This document shows positions 1 through 8,344 of a stretch of DNA of 64,000 nt, piece by piece. The notes under the pieces were generated by a model, which was given only the letters and a program-made list of their open reading frames with translations, searched no databases and was not told the origin of the DNA. Source of the DNA: Paenibacillus wulumuqiensis. GTDB lineage: Bacteria > Bacillota > Bacilli > Paenibacillales > Paenibacillaceae. Each line of letters starts with the position of its first letter. The stretch's first letter is position 1. Made by a program: the position numbers and the translations under genes. The stretch spans positions 1 to 64,000 of the forward strand of contig NZ_LAQP01000014.1 of assembly GCF_000971965.1 (NCBI RefSeq). Direction: 5' to 3'.

Positions 1-36
1 CTGACGCCGGTAGAGTACCGACGCCAGTTTGCTTGA
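1..36 (+). pseudogene. C-terminal end of an IS3-family transposase (partial at window edge)
   Basis: The first 12 codons read LTPVEYRRQFA and a TGA stop. This matches the typical carboxy terminus of IS3-family OrfB integrases, which often end in a (S/T)PVEYR-like string. Only this tail is in the window, so it cannot be said whether the full element upstream is intact. No other transposase coding is visible. The family call rests on a short motif and is an inference. Confidence 0.55.
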
Positions 37-90
37 TGGGGCTTTTTTAACTGTCTACAAAATAGGGGCTTGACCACGAAGTAGACAGGC
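36..90. mobile_element. Probable right end of the IS3-type element, with an inverted repeat
   Basis: Directly after the transposase stop comes the segment ctgtctac (51-58), a G-rich tract with gcttgacca, and then gtagacag (81-88). The two 8-base arms are perfect inverted repeats about 22 bases apart. A terminal inverted repeat just behind the OrfB stop is what an IS3-family right end looks like. The exact boundary and any target duplication cannot be fixed without the left end. Confidence 0.4.
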
Positions 91-274
91 TTTTTGCTGC
101 AGCATTATTTTACTGTCGAAACACTATATAATGTATCTTGCAGCAGCAGCGCAATGATGGATCGTACAATAATATGAACCAACTACAATACGATATTGAT
201 CCAGCCAGCCTTCCATTCATTAAGAGAGCTGGCATCCGAACGAGCTCTGTGCAGACTTGCGAAGTACAGACAGA

Positions 275-874
275 TCAGGAAGTTCGTGCAGGTGAGGCCA
301 ACATCTGCTGCACAGGCACAGCACCTGTCAGGGCAAGTTCCAGAATAAGCGGCCATGGTCCGTGGCCGGAAGCGGTATTGATATGCCCCATATGGGGAAG
401 CAGCAGTACAGGCACGCCAAGCTGCTGATAGAACAATGTCTGTACAGGCGAGCAATATTCATCATTGGATGACTGGATAATTAGCGCATCCTCTGCAGCC
501 AGAGTGATCTGCTCCGCTGGAGGCAGCGGGAAAAAGCTGCTGATTTCTTCCAGTGTGGTATCCGCAGCAGGAGGGCAGACAAGCACAGCCTGGCGAACAC
601 GGCGAACGGATTCATTTGCAGCGTAATGAAGCCACAGCAGGCAGCCAAGGCTATGGGTAAGTACGATTAATTCCTCTTCCTGCGGAATTGAGGCCATCAG
701 TTCATTCAATTCGCCAAGCCATACTTCCTTGGATGGCAGATCATGATCGGGAAAGCGCGGATAATATACTCTATGACCGCGTTCGATCAGCTGCTGACAC
801 AACCAGGTCTGCCAGTGCTCCGGACCACTGCCCCCCAGACCATGCAGTAAAAGATAACTTGTACTCAAATCCAT
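275..874 (-). CDS. RBBP9/YdeN-type alpha/beta hydrolase
   Basis: Small serine hydrolase of about 200 residues. The N-terminus has the strand-turn YLLLHGLGGSGPEHWQ characteristic of the RBBP9/YdeN group. The nucleophile elbow is LTHSLGC with the catalytic serine, and the late LLPHMGHIN segment supplies the catalytic histidine. An Asp near SSNDEYCS is the likely acid. The substrate is unknown; relatives include esterase-like proteins. No signal peptide is seen, so it is likely cytosolic. Start is ambiguous: the frame is open to 922, but no ribosome-binding site precedes that ATG. ATG 874 and TTG 868 both follow a GGAG, and TTG 868 has the better spacing (about 9 nt). It is a single-gene minus-strand unit, divergent from the ABC-F leader. 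Confidence 0.85.
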   Translation of the reverse strand: MDLSTSYLLLHGLGGSGPEHWQTWLCQQLIERGHRVYYPRFPDHDLPSKEVWLGELNELMASIPQEEELIVLTHSLGCLLWLHYAANESVRRVRQAVLVCPPAADTTLEEISSFFPLPPAEQITLAAEDALIIQSSNDEYCSPVQTLFYQQLGVPVLLLPHMGHINTASGHGPWPLILELALTGAVPVQQMLASPARTS

Positions 875-975
875 CCACTCCATTTCATTACCAAAAGTAT
901 CGATACAGTAGGATTGCAACATGGCTTATTATATTCAACTGGACTGCCTCAAGTCTAATTTAGATCAACAGATAG

Positions 976-1004
976 TTGGAATCTGTTCCTGTATTTGGTA
1001 GAAT
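976..1004 (+). promoter_or_regulatory. Predicted sigma-A promoter of the ABC-F leader
   Basis: TTGGAA at 976-981 and TAGAAT at 999-1004 are separated by 17 bases. Transcription would start near 1011, giving a leader of about 520 nt before the ABC-F start codon. Confidence 0.5.
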
Positions 1005-1067
1005 GGTCTTGTCGGCTGCCCAAGTGAGTAACAGCTGAACAACTCCGCAGAAATGAGAGGTAACCAA

Positions 1068-1229
1068 TTGTCTGATGAAGTAATAATGCGAACGTCCCTA
1101 TTAACTGCAGATGGCAAGCGCAGGCAGACAGCTAATGCGGCTGATGCAACGGGGTTCGTATGTCTTTCTTCATATAGCTATAATGACAATTGGGTGGTTC
1201 CATACGGAGTATATGTGATCGATACCTGA
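1068..1229 (+). CDS. Possible 53-codon leader peptide upstream of the ABC-F gene
   Basis: A TTG at 1068 sits 7 nt behind a good GAGAGG (1055-1060). It opens a frame that begins LSDEVIMRTSLLTADG, ends with VPYGVYVIDT, and stops at TGA 1227-1229. It lies wholly within the predicted 5' leader and upstream of an intrinsic terminator. Genes for antibiotic-resistance ABC-F proteins are often controlled by ribosome stalling on such upstream ORFs. I recognise no homologue, so this is an inference from position and ribosome-binding site only. Confidence 0.35.
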   Translation: MSDEVIMRTSLLTADGKRRQTANAADATGFVCLSSYSYNDNWVVPYGVYVIDT

Positions 1230-1249
1230 TATCTCTACAGGGATCGATG

Positions 1250-1273
1250 AAATGCCGGGTTAACAGGGCATTT
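1250..1273 (+). other. Hairpin in the ABC-F leader
   Basis: AAATGCC (1250-1256) and GGCATTT (1267-1273) form a perfect 7-bp stem with a 10-nt loop. It lies between the candidate leader ORF and the downstream terminator, so it may belong to the regulatory folding. No U-run follows, so it is not itself a terminator. Confidence 0.35.
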
Positions 1274-1454
1274 ATGAACATCCGTACTTTCTTTCGGCTT
1301 TTGCGTCTGACAGCCCGATCATTTTGCATACACAGCGATGATATCCGTTTGGCGGAGAACTACACTGTGACAGCAGCATACAGGCTGATACCGGGCATGA
1401 GCCGGAAATGGATCATTATAGATATGAATAACAGTACATCTTCTCCTGTATATC

Positions 1455-1487
1455 AACCGCGAGGCTTCTGCCGTCGCGGTTTTTTTA
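1455..1487 (+). terminator. Intrinsic terminator / attenuator in the ABC-F 5' leader
   Basis: AACCGCGAGGC (1455-1465), loop TTCT, then GCC, a bulged G, and TCGCGGTT make a near-perfect 11-bp stem followed by a run of T. It lies 46 nt before the ABC-F start and more than 400 nt behind the predicted promoter, with no upstream + strand gene to terminate. It is therefore best read as a transcription attenuator. Confidence 0.75.
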
Positions 1488-1532
1488 TTGGATTCCGGAT
1501 GGTTTTCCGGCATATGGAGAGGATGATGACGA

Positions 1533-3644
1533 ATGACGACAATAGCACGCGTACGTAATCTGGCCAAGGATTGGAATGGCAAGATGATTTTTGAACAGGT
1601 GAATCTGCAGGTGGAGAGCGAGGAACGTCTCGCTCTGATCGGTCTTAACGGCAGCGGCAAGACGACATTGATTCGCATTCTGATGGGTGAAGAGTATCCG
1701 ACAGAGGGAACGGTGGAACGCATGCTGCCCCTGGAACACTGGGATTGGATGCGCCAGCAGGAAGATGAGGAAGATATGCAGCAGGAGCGGACCGTCTTGG
1801 AAGTGGCCCGGCAGGGCAAGCGGGAGCTGTGGTCGCTGCGTACGGTGCTGGATCACTACGAGCAGCAGCTGAATGATCCAGATATTCTGCAATTTCCCGA
1901 CCGATATAACGAAGTGCTGGAGCAGTATGGCATGCGGATGGAGCAGTATGAACAGCTGCAGGGATTCCAATGGGAAGTCGAGGTCGAGAAGCAGCTCACA
2001 CAGATTGGTATCGGCGAGGAACTGTGGACCATGCCGTATAGCAGCCTGAGCGGCGGACAGAAAACAAGGGTACGTCTGGCGGCAGTACTGACGCGGGATA
2101 CCCGGCTGCTGATTCTCGATGAGCCGACCAATCATCTGGATATCGAGACGATGGAATGGCTGGAGCAGCGTCTTCGTGAATATACCGGCGCCCTGCTGTT
2201 TGTCTCGCATGACAGGGAGTTTGTCGATCGTCTGGCGACCTCGGTCTGTGAGCTGACACCTGCCGGGATGACCACTTACAGAGGTGGATACCGTGAATAC
2301 CGTGCACACAAGGAACAGGAGCTGCGCACCCAGGAAGCGATGTACAAAAAGCAGGAACAGCAGCGCAAGGCACTCGAACAATCGATCCGCCGCTACCGTG
2401 ATTGGTTCAACAAAGCCCATGATGCCGCTGGTGAACAAAGTGAAGTGAAGATTACGACGAGTTATTACAAAGCCAAAGCCAAGAAAAACATTTCCCGTTA
2501 TCATGCCAAAGAAAAGGAGCTGGAGCGGTTGGAAGCAGAGCGGGTGGACAAGCCGCGTGAAGGCGATCGGCTGCATTTTGAACTGGAGGCTGGTGAGTTC
2601 AAGGGTCATACATTACTGGAGTTCCATGATGTTCATTTTCGTTATTCTTTATCTGGAGAGACTGGTGACGCTCCATCCATTTCCACTGGAGAACCTGAAT
2701 TATTCGAAGAAACCAAAGCCACACAAGCCAATCCGGCAAAGGATGATCTGCCGCTGAATGCGAATCGTCATCAGGCAGCACAGCTATTTGCAGGGATCAA
2801 CTTCAGCGTGGAACGTGGTGATCGGCTCGCTGTCACCGGAGCCAATGGCACGGGCAAGACCACGCTGCTGCGGCTAATGTTGGGACAGCTGGAACCGCAG
2901 CAGGGAGAGATCCGTCGTCATCCAGCTCTGCAGATTGGCTACTTTTCACAGGAGCTGGAAGATCTGCCGCTGGAGCTGACACTGCTGGATAGCCTGCTGC
3001 TTCTGCCTGGCATGACGCGAACAGAGGCACAGACCATTCTGGGCTGCTTTTTGTTTCGACGGGAAGATGTACACAAGGTCATCGGCACACTGAGCATGGG
3101 CGAACAATGCCGTGCCGCTTTGATCCGGCTGTATTTTGGAGGAGCCAATCTGCTGATTCTGGATGAGCCGACCAATTATCTGGATATTGCTGCCCAGGAA
3201 GTGATCGAGTCGGTACTTCAGAGCTACAGCGGTACGATTGTACTGGTCTCCCATGACCGTATGCTTGTGCGCAAGCTGGCCAATCGCCTGCTCCTATTGG
3301 ATGGAAAAGGGCAAGGCACTCTTTTCGAGGGCAATATGGAGGAGTATGAACAGTCGATCCGGCGCAGGCAGCAGGAGCAGAATTCCGGCGGCAAGGAGGC
3401 CAATGATGAACGGCTGCTGCTGGAGTTCAAGCTGGCGCAGTTAATCGCTTCGGCAGAACAGAATCATCCGGCATCAGCGGCTGCAGACAGAGCCCCTACT
3501 ATACAGTCGGCACCTCAATCGGACACAGACGCAGCAGATCCATCTGCCGCAGCGACGCAGCGTTCTTCCTCACCGGGTGCCATCACGCCGCTGGAGCAGG
3601 AAATCAGGCAGCTGCGGCGTGAGTTGGAACGCTTTAACCGTTGA
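1533..3644 (+). CDS. ABC-F family ATPase (possible ribosome-protection protein)
   Basis: Soluble twin-ATPase protein of 703 residues with no membrane segments. NBD1 has Walker A GLNGSGKT (37-44), signature LSGGQ (172-176) and DEPTNHLD (196-203). An interdomain linker of about 110 residues is charged and helical (roughly 240-345). NBD2 has Walker A GANGTGKT (436-443), a divergent signature LSMGEQ (520-525) and DEPTNYLD (544-551). ABC-F proteins bind the ribosome at or near the E site, acting as translation factors or antibiotic-resistance factors. A low-complexity insert (about 372-415) sits ahead of Walker A2, and an Ala/Ser-rich stretch precedes a basic helical C-terminus. Start ATG 1533 follows GGAGAGGA (1517-1524). 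The attenuator-like leader favours a drug-inducible resistance role, but the subfamily cannot be fixed by eye. Confidence 0.9.
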   Translation: MTTIARVRNLAKDWNGKMIFEQVNLQVESEERLALIGLNGSGKTTLIRILMGEEYPTEGTVERMLPLEHWDWMRQQEDEEDMQQERTVLEVARQGKRELWSLRTVLDHYEQQLNDPDILQFPDRYNEVLEQYGMRMEQYEQLQGFQWEVEVEKQLTQIGIGEELWTMPYSSLSGGQKTRVRLAAVLTRDTRLLILDEPTNHLDIETMEWLEQRLREYTGALLFVSHDREFVDRLATSVCELTPAGMTTYRGGYREYRAHKEQELRTQEAMYKKQEQQRKALEQSIRRYRDWFNKAHDAAGEQSEVKITTSYYKAKAKKNISRYHAKEKELERLEAERVDKPREGDRLHFELEAGEFKGHTLLEFHDVHFRYSLSGETGDAPSISTGEPELFEETKATQANPAKDDLPLNANRHQAAQLFAGINFSVERGDRLAVTGANGTGKTTLLRLMLGQLEPQQGEIRRHPALQIGYFSQELEDLPLELTLLDSLLLLPGMTRTEAQTILGCFLFRREDVHKVIGTLSMGEQCRAALIRLYFGGANLLILDEPTNYLDIAAQEVIESVLQSYSGTIVLVSHDRMLVRKLANRLLLLDGKGQGTLFEGNMEEYEQSIRRRQQEQNSGGKEANDERLLLEFKLAQLIASAEQNHPASAAADRAPTIQSAPQSDTDAADPSAAATQRSSSPGAITPLEQEIRQLRRELERFNR

Positions 3645-3669
3645 CGGGAGAGAGTGAAGTTTGTACAAT
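3641..3669 (+). promoter_or_regulatory. Predicted sigma-A promoter of pheST, overlapping the ABC-F stop codon
   Basis: TTGACG (3641-3646) and TACAAT (3664-3669) are 17 bases apart. The -35 hexamer contains the ABC-F stop codon (3642-3644). Transcription would start near 3676, at the first units of the 10-bp tandem repeat, so the repeat would be transcribed as the very 5' end of the pheST leader. Confidence 0.65.
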
Positions 3670-3672
3670 AAT

Positions 3673-3780
3673 GAGTATCTATTAGTATCTATTAGTATCT
3701 ATTAGTATCTATTAGTATCTATTAGTATCTATTAGTATCTATTAGTATCTATTAGTATCTATTAGCATCTATTAGTATCT
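3673..3780 (+). repeat. 10-bp tandem repeat, about 11 copies, in the early pheST leader
   Basis: The unit attagtatct is repeated head to tail ten times from 3681 to 3780, preceded by a partial copy (gagtatct, 3673-3680). Copy 9 (3761-3770) carries one T-to-C change; the rest are identical. The 10-bp period is not a multiple of three, and the tract sits between the ABC-F stop and the T-box. It ends in the alternating palindrome gtacatgtac (3781-3790). Confidence 0.95.
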
Positions 3781-3807
3781 GTACATGTACATGCATGCAA
3801 CAATGAC

Positions 3808-4187
3808 ATCTGCAACGATGGAGACCAGTAGACAGTACTGCCCTACAGGGAGAGAATGCCATGGATTGAGAGCATTTTCCGGGAACAAGACTGTTGAAAT
3901 TCACTCCGGAGCAGCTTCCTGAACCGTCTGCCTGTGAACACGATTCCTTTGTCGACTGACAGAGCCTTTATCATGATCATAAGCACAAGGCACAGTAGGG
4001 ATAGCCGGTCTAACGATCCGTTATCATCGTTTTGAGCGAGAAATGGTAATGATGCCACAGGGCACAGGAGCAAGCTGACGGTTATTGATGTTCAGCTGTA
4101 TTCCCGTCTGCTGGCTGCATTATGTATTTCTAACAAGGGTGGTACCACGGTCTTTTCGTCCCTTACGGGAGAGAAGGCCTTTTTTTG
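3808..4187 (+). promoter_or_regulatory. T-box riboswitch (Phe-specific) of pheST
   Basis: A tRNA-sensing leader. The conserved T-box sequence aagggtggtaccacgg lies at about 4135-4150. It is followed by the terminator stem around gtcccttacgggagag and a T-run ending at 4187. In Stem I, the segment gaaattcactccggagc places a TTC (Phe) triplet at 3900-3902 as the specifier codon. The same ACTNCNGAGC context follows the ACC specifier of the thrS T-box in this window. Uncharged tRNA-Phe would stabilise the antiterminator and switch on pheST. Confidence 0.9.
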
Positions 4188-4233
4188 TTGGTTACAGAGC
4201 AAAAGATGGATACAACGAAAGGGGAAAATGGCA

Positions 4234-5265
4234 ATGAGCGAAACGGTTCAAATGAAAGAGCATTTGCTTGCTTTGCAGAAGGAAGCGCTGGAGGTGCTGG
4301 AGCAGGTAGCCACACCCAAGGAGCTGGACGAGCTGCGCGTCAAATATTCCGGTAAAAAGGGAGCACTGACCGAGATTTTGCGCGGTATGGGTAAACTGAG
4401 TGCGGAAGAGCGTCCGGTTGTCGGACAAATCGCCAACGAAGTACGCGAATCCATTGAGGAAGTGATCAGCCGCAAACAGGCGGAATTCGTCAGAGCAGAG
4501 ACCAATCAGCGCCTGCAGGCAGAAAAGGTAGACGTTACCCTGCCGGGGCGCCCGATGACACAGGGCAGCATCCATCCGCTGAACAAGGTCATTGAAGAGC
4601 TGGAAGATATCTTTATCGGCATGGGCTACCGTGTAGCCGAAGGTCCTCAGGTCGAGACGGATTATTATAACTTTGAAGCGTTGAACCTGCCGCAGAACCA
4701 TCCGGCACGTGATATGCAGGATTCTTTTTACCTGACGGAAGATCTGCTGATGCGTACACAGACTTCACCGATCCAGATCCGCGCCATGGAAGCCGCCAAA
4801 GGCCAGGCGCCGCTGAAAGTGATCTGCCCGGGTGCCGTATATCGCCGCGATGATGACGATGCTACGCATTCCTTCCAGTTCCACCAGATCGAAGGACTGG
4901 TGATTGATAAAGGCATTCGTATGAGTGACCTCAAGGGAACACTGCTGCAGTTTGCCCGCGAGATGTTCGGCGAACAGACCGAGATTCGTCTGCGTCCAAG
5001 CTTCTTCCCGTTCACAGAGCCGAGTGTCGAGGTCGATGTAACCTTTACCAAAAAGAACGGCGAGCGCATCTGGATCGAGATTCTGGGCTGCGGTATGGTC
5101 CATCCGAAAGTACTGGAAATGGGCGGATTTGATCCGGAAGTATACAGTGGATTTGCTTTTGGTATGGGCGTAGAGCGTATCGCTATCCTGAAATACGGTA
5201 TCGATGATATCCGTCATTTCTACAGCAATGATATGCGTTTCCTGAGCCAGTTCTCCCATCTGTAA
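4234..5265 (+). CDS. pheS: Phenylalanyl-tRNA synthetase alpha subunit
   Basis: Class II aminoacyl-tRNA synthetase alpha chain, which joins PheT in an alpha2beta2 enzyme that charges tRNA-Phe. An N-terminal coiled coil (about 1-85) precedes the catalytic core. That core contains [11 protein letters not shown], the motif 2 region [20 protein letters not shown], and motif 3 [14 protein letters not shown] near the C-terminus. The Cys-rich insert found in Bacillus PheS before WIEILG is replaced here by a short FTKKNGERI segment, so no zinc-like cluster is expected. Start: an in-frame ATG at 4228 is only 3 nt from the GGGG of the ribosome-binding site, whereas ATG 4234 has 9 nt spacing and is preferred (343 residues). 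The gene is controlled by the upstream T-box and precedes pheT by 188 bp. Confidence 0.97.
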   Translation: MSETVQMKEHLLALQKEALEVLEQVATPKELDELRVKYSGKKGALTEILRGMGKLSAEERPVVGQIANEVRESIEEVISRKQAEFVRAETNQRLQAEKVDVTLPGRPMTQGSIHPLNKVIEELEDIFIGMGYRVAEGPQVETDYYNFEALNLPQNHPARDMQDSFYLTEDLLMRTQTSPIQIRAMEAAKGQAPLKVICPGAVYRRDDDDATHSFQFHQIEGLVIDKGIRMSDLKGTLLQFAREMFGEQTEIRLRPSFFPFTEPSVEVDVTFTKKNGERIWIEILGCGMVHPKVLEMGGFDPEVYSGFAFGMGVERIAILKYGIDDIRHFYSNDMRFLSQFSHL

Positions 5266-5453
5266 GCCTGAAGGTTGAAAGTGCCTGAACAGCAGAGCAG
5301 CCGAGTATAATTGCATCGGAGCGCACAATGATTCCATGGATCATGCAAAATTCATGGATCTGCAAAAGGCAGCATGGCGTCGCTAAAAGAATATCAAGCA
5401 GCAAACGAATACACATGAAACAAAGCATATAATGTTAAAGGAGTGGACGGACT

Positions 5454-7895
5454 GTGAAAGTATCAACACAATGGCTGTCTCAGTATGTGTCTCTGGAAGG
5501 AGTACACGCAGAGGACCTCGCTGAGCAAATTACCCGTGCCGGGATCGAGATCGACAGTGTGGAACAGCGTAATCAGGGGATTACCGGCGTCGTGGTCGGT
5601 TATGTAAAAAGCAAGGAAAAACACCCGGATGCGGATAAACTGAATGTATGTATCGTGGATGCCGGACAGGAAGAAGATCTGCAGATCGTCTGCGGCGCCA
5701 AAAACGTCGATGCCGGACAAAAAGTACCTGTAGCGCTGATCGGCGCGAAGCTGCCGGGCGATTTTCATATCAAAAAAGCCAAGCTGCGCGGCGTGCTCTC
5801 CCAGGGCATGATCTGTTCTGCCAAAGAGCTGGGTATCAACGACAAGCTGCTGCCCAAGGAACAGCAGGAAGGCATTCTCGTACTGCCGGAACAGACCGAG
5901 ATCGGTACTCCGGTGGTCGAACTGCTCGGACTGAATGATGAAGTATTAGACTTTGACCTGACACCGAACCGTTCGGACTGCCTGAGCATGATCGGTGCCG
6001 CTTATGAAGTAGGGGCGATTCTCGGACGCGAAGTGAGACTGCCGGAAGTGAATGTGGTGGAAGGCGGCGACGCGGCGAGCGATCATATCTCTGTAAGCAT
6101 CGAAGCCCAGCAGGAATGCAGTCATTTCTCGGCGCGTTATATTAGCGGTATTCAGGTAGCTCCATCCCCGCTGTGGATGCAGAATCGCCTGATCGCTGCC
6201 GGCGTTCGCCCGATTAATAACGTGGTCGATATTACCAACTTTGTCATGCTGGAATACGGTCAGCCGCTGCACGCCTACGATGCCGATACATTGAGCGGCG
6301 GCGCGATTGAAGTGCGTATGGGTCGTGAAGGCGAAGTACTCAAGACGCTGGATGATCAAGAGCGCAAGCTGGATGAGCGCATGCTCGTTATCGCAAGCGG
6401 CGGCAAGGCTGTGGGCCTGGCTGGCGTCATGGGTGGAGCGGATACCGAAGTGACTTCGGGTACTGTGAACATCCTGCTGGAATCGGCTCGCTTCGATGGT
6501 GGTACGGTGCGTAAGACTTCCCGTCGTCTGGGACTGCGTTCCGAAGCAAGCCTTCGTTTTGAGAAAGAAGTGGACCCTGCCGCAGTCGTTCCTGCACTGA
6601 ACCGTGCAGCCGAATTGATCGCCCGTTATGCGCATGGCATGATCCATGAAGGTGTAGTGGAGCAGGTCGTGAAGCAGCCGGAAGAAAAAACGCTTATTTT
6701 GTCCCTCAGTAAGGTCAACCGTTACCTCGGTACCGAGCTGTCCATGCTGGAAGTGAAAACGATCTTTGGCCGTCTGCATTTCGCCTGTGGCGATTATGCC
6801 CAGGATCAGCTGGAAATCCGTATTCCGACACGCCGCGGCGATATCGAGCGCGATGTGGATCTGATCGAGGAAGTGGCTCGTCTGTACGGCTATGACAATA
6901 TCCCGACGACAGCGATCGAAGGCGCCACCACACCGGGTGCATTGACCCGTCCGCAGCGTCTGCGCCGTACGATTCGTCGTCTGCTCGTGCATGGTGGCTA
7001 TAATGAAGTGATCAGCTATTCCTTTACCCATCCGGACAAAAATAAGCTGTTCCCTCAGCTGCGTGGCAGCAACCACGATGTAGCGCTGGCGATGCCGATG
7101 AGCGAGGAACGCAGCGTACTGCGTACCGGACTCGTATCCAATATGCTGGAGATTGCTTCGTATAACCGCAATCGCAAGCAGGAGAATCTGGCACTGTTCG
7201 AACTCGGCATGGCCTTCTTCAGTGATGAAGAGAAGCTGACCCGCCAGCCGCAGGAAGTGCCGCTGCTCGGACTGCTGCTGACAGGACGCCGTCAGCAGGC
7301 ACAATGGAATACGGCCAATGATCGCGTCGATTTCTTTGATATCAAAGGGGCATTGGATGGACTGTTTGGCTATCTCGGTCTGCAGGCATCCGTCTCCTAT
7401 CGTGCCGACCAGCCGGAAGGCTATCATCCGGGACGTTCTGCATCTGTCTATCTGCATACCGGCACACAGGAGCTGCGCATCGGAACGATCGGTCAGATTC
7501 ATCCGGATATCCAGCGTGAAGCCGATCTGGAAGATACCTATGTGGCCGAGATCGAACTGGCACCACTGTATGACCAGGTGAGTGAGCAGATTACGTACAG
7601 TGAACTGCCTCGTTATCCTTCCGTACAGCGCGATATCGCTGTTGTCGTAAACGATGAAGTTCCAGCAGGTGATCTGCTGAATACGATTCGTGAGTCAGCC
7701 GGCGAACTGCTGGAATCGGTACAGGTATTCGATGTCTTCAAAGGCGAGCGTCTAGGTGAAGGCAAGAAGAGTGTCGCGATCGCACTGGTCTATCGTCACC
7801 AGGAGCATACACTGACCGATGAGGAAGTTACCGGCGTTCATGAGCAGGTGATTGCCCGTCTGGCTGAACAGTTCCAGGCCGAACTTCGCAAATAA
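5454..7895 (+). CDS. pheT: Phenylalanyl-tRNA synthetase beta subunit
   Basis: 813 residues, normal for bacterial PheT. Domains in order: an N-terminal tRNA-binding OB fold (about 40-150, with KHPDADKLNVC and GVLSQGMICSAKELG), the B3/B4 editing region (about 205-390), B5 (about 410-480), a catalytic-like core, and a C-terminal FDX-ACB domain (about 720-813, starting near YPSVQRDIAVVV). It forms the tetramer with PheS and edits Tyr-tRNA-Phe. It starts with GTG at 5454 behind AAAGGAG (5438-5444). No terminator separates it from pheS, so it is likely cotranscribed under T-box control. Confidence 0.97.
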   Translation: MKVSTQWLSQYVSLEGVHAEDLAEQITRAGIEIDSVEQRNQGITGVVVGYVKSKEKHPDADKLNVCIVDAGQEEDLQIVCGAKNVDAGQKVPVALIGAKLPGDFHIKKAKLRGVLSQGMICSAKELGINDKLLPKEQQEGILVLPEQTEIGTPVVELLGLNDEVLDFDLTPNRSDCLSMIGAAYEVGAILGREVRLPEVNVVEGGDAASDHISVSIEAQQECSHFSARYISGIQVAPSPLWMQNRLIAAGVRPINNVVDITNFVMLEYGQPLHAYDADTLSGGAIEVRMGREGEVLKTLDDQERKLDERMLVIASGGKAVGLAGVMGGADTEVTSGTVNILLESARFDGGTVRKTSRRLGLRSEASLRFEKEVDPAAVVPALNRAAELIARYAHGMIHEGVVEQVVKQPEEKTLILSLSKVNRYLGTELSMLEVKTIFGRLHFACGDYAQDQLEIRIPTRRGDIERDVDLIEEVARLYGYDNIPTTAIEGATTPGALTRPQRLRRTIRRLLVHGGYNEVISYSFTHPDKNKLFPQLRGSNHDVALAMPMSEERSVLRTGLVSNMLEIASYNRNRKQENLALFELGMAFFSDEEKLTRQPQEVPLLGLLLTGRRQQAQWNTANDRVDFFDIKGALDGLFGYLGLQASVSYRADQPEGYHPGRSASVYLHTGTQELRIGTIGQIHPDIQREADLEDTYVAEIELAPLYDQVSEQITYSELPRYPSVQRDIAVVVNDEVPAGDLLNTIRESAGELLESVQVFDVFKGERLGEGKKSVAIALVYRHQEHTLTDEEVTGVHEQVIARLAEQFQAELRK

Positions 7896-7962
7896 GCGAA
7901 TTCTTCAATAATTGATTTGTAAAATAAAGAATCATCTTACTGTAAAGTAGCAGGAATAATGG

Positions 7963-7999
7963 AAAGCCACATCGAATTACACGTCGATGTGGCTTTTTT
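7963..7999 (+). terminator. Intrinsic terminator after pheT
   Basis: AGCCACATCGA (7965-7975) pairs with TCGATGTGGCT (7984-7994) and is followed by a T-run, closing the pheST operon. The rest of the gap to 8345 shows no convincing gene. Confidence 0.9.
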
Positions 8000-8344
8000 G
8001 TTCATACACCTCTAGAATATACACAGGAGCATTTTGCAAATTCATAGATACTGCTTGTACTCACCGCGCTGCACAGCTAAAATGGATGTGCGCAGTTTAT
8101 GACAGGCAGTGGCTGATCTGTTCTGCCGCACCGCATCATTCCCGGCAGAAGGACGCAGGCTGAGTATACAGCTGCAAAATGTTGACGAGGATGTTCCAGT
8201 ATCGTCAGCCTTTTTGTGCTTATACCGAATATGGCGATGAATACATGCAATATATTTTGATAATAAAATTGGCGTAAATACGTTAAAATAAACGATAATC
8301 AACGTGGACGATGAACCGTCCGGCAAGCAAAGGAGGGCACGACT

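Noticed and set aside
1190-1558. 122-codon frame running through the ABC-F leader and terminator
   Set aside because: It reads through the intrinsic terminator stem and overlaps the ABC-F start; internal ATGs lack ribosome-binding sites. The TTG ORF at 1068 is the better leader candidate.
3673-3780. CRISPR-like array
   Set aside because: The units are contiguous 10-bp repeats without spacers, so it is a simple tandem repeat.
5946-7502. 518-codon minus-strand frame opposite pheT
   Set aside because: Shadow frame of a well-supported pheT gene; long only because of codon bias.
8042-8326. 94-codon minus-strand frame between pheT and zapA
   Set aside because: No ribosome-binding site, non-coding composition, and it lies across the zapA promoter region.
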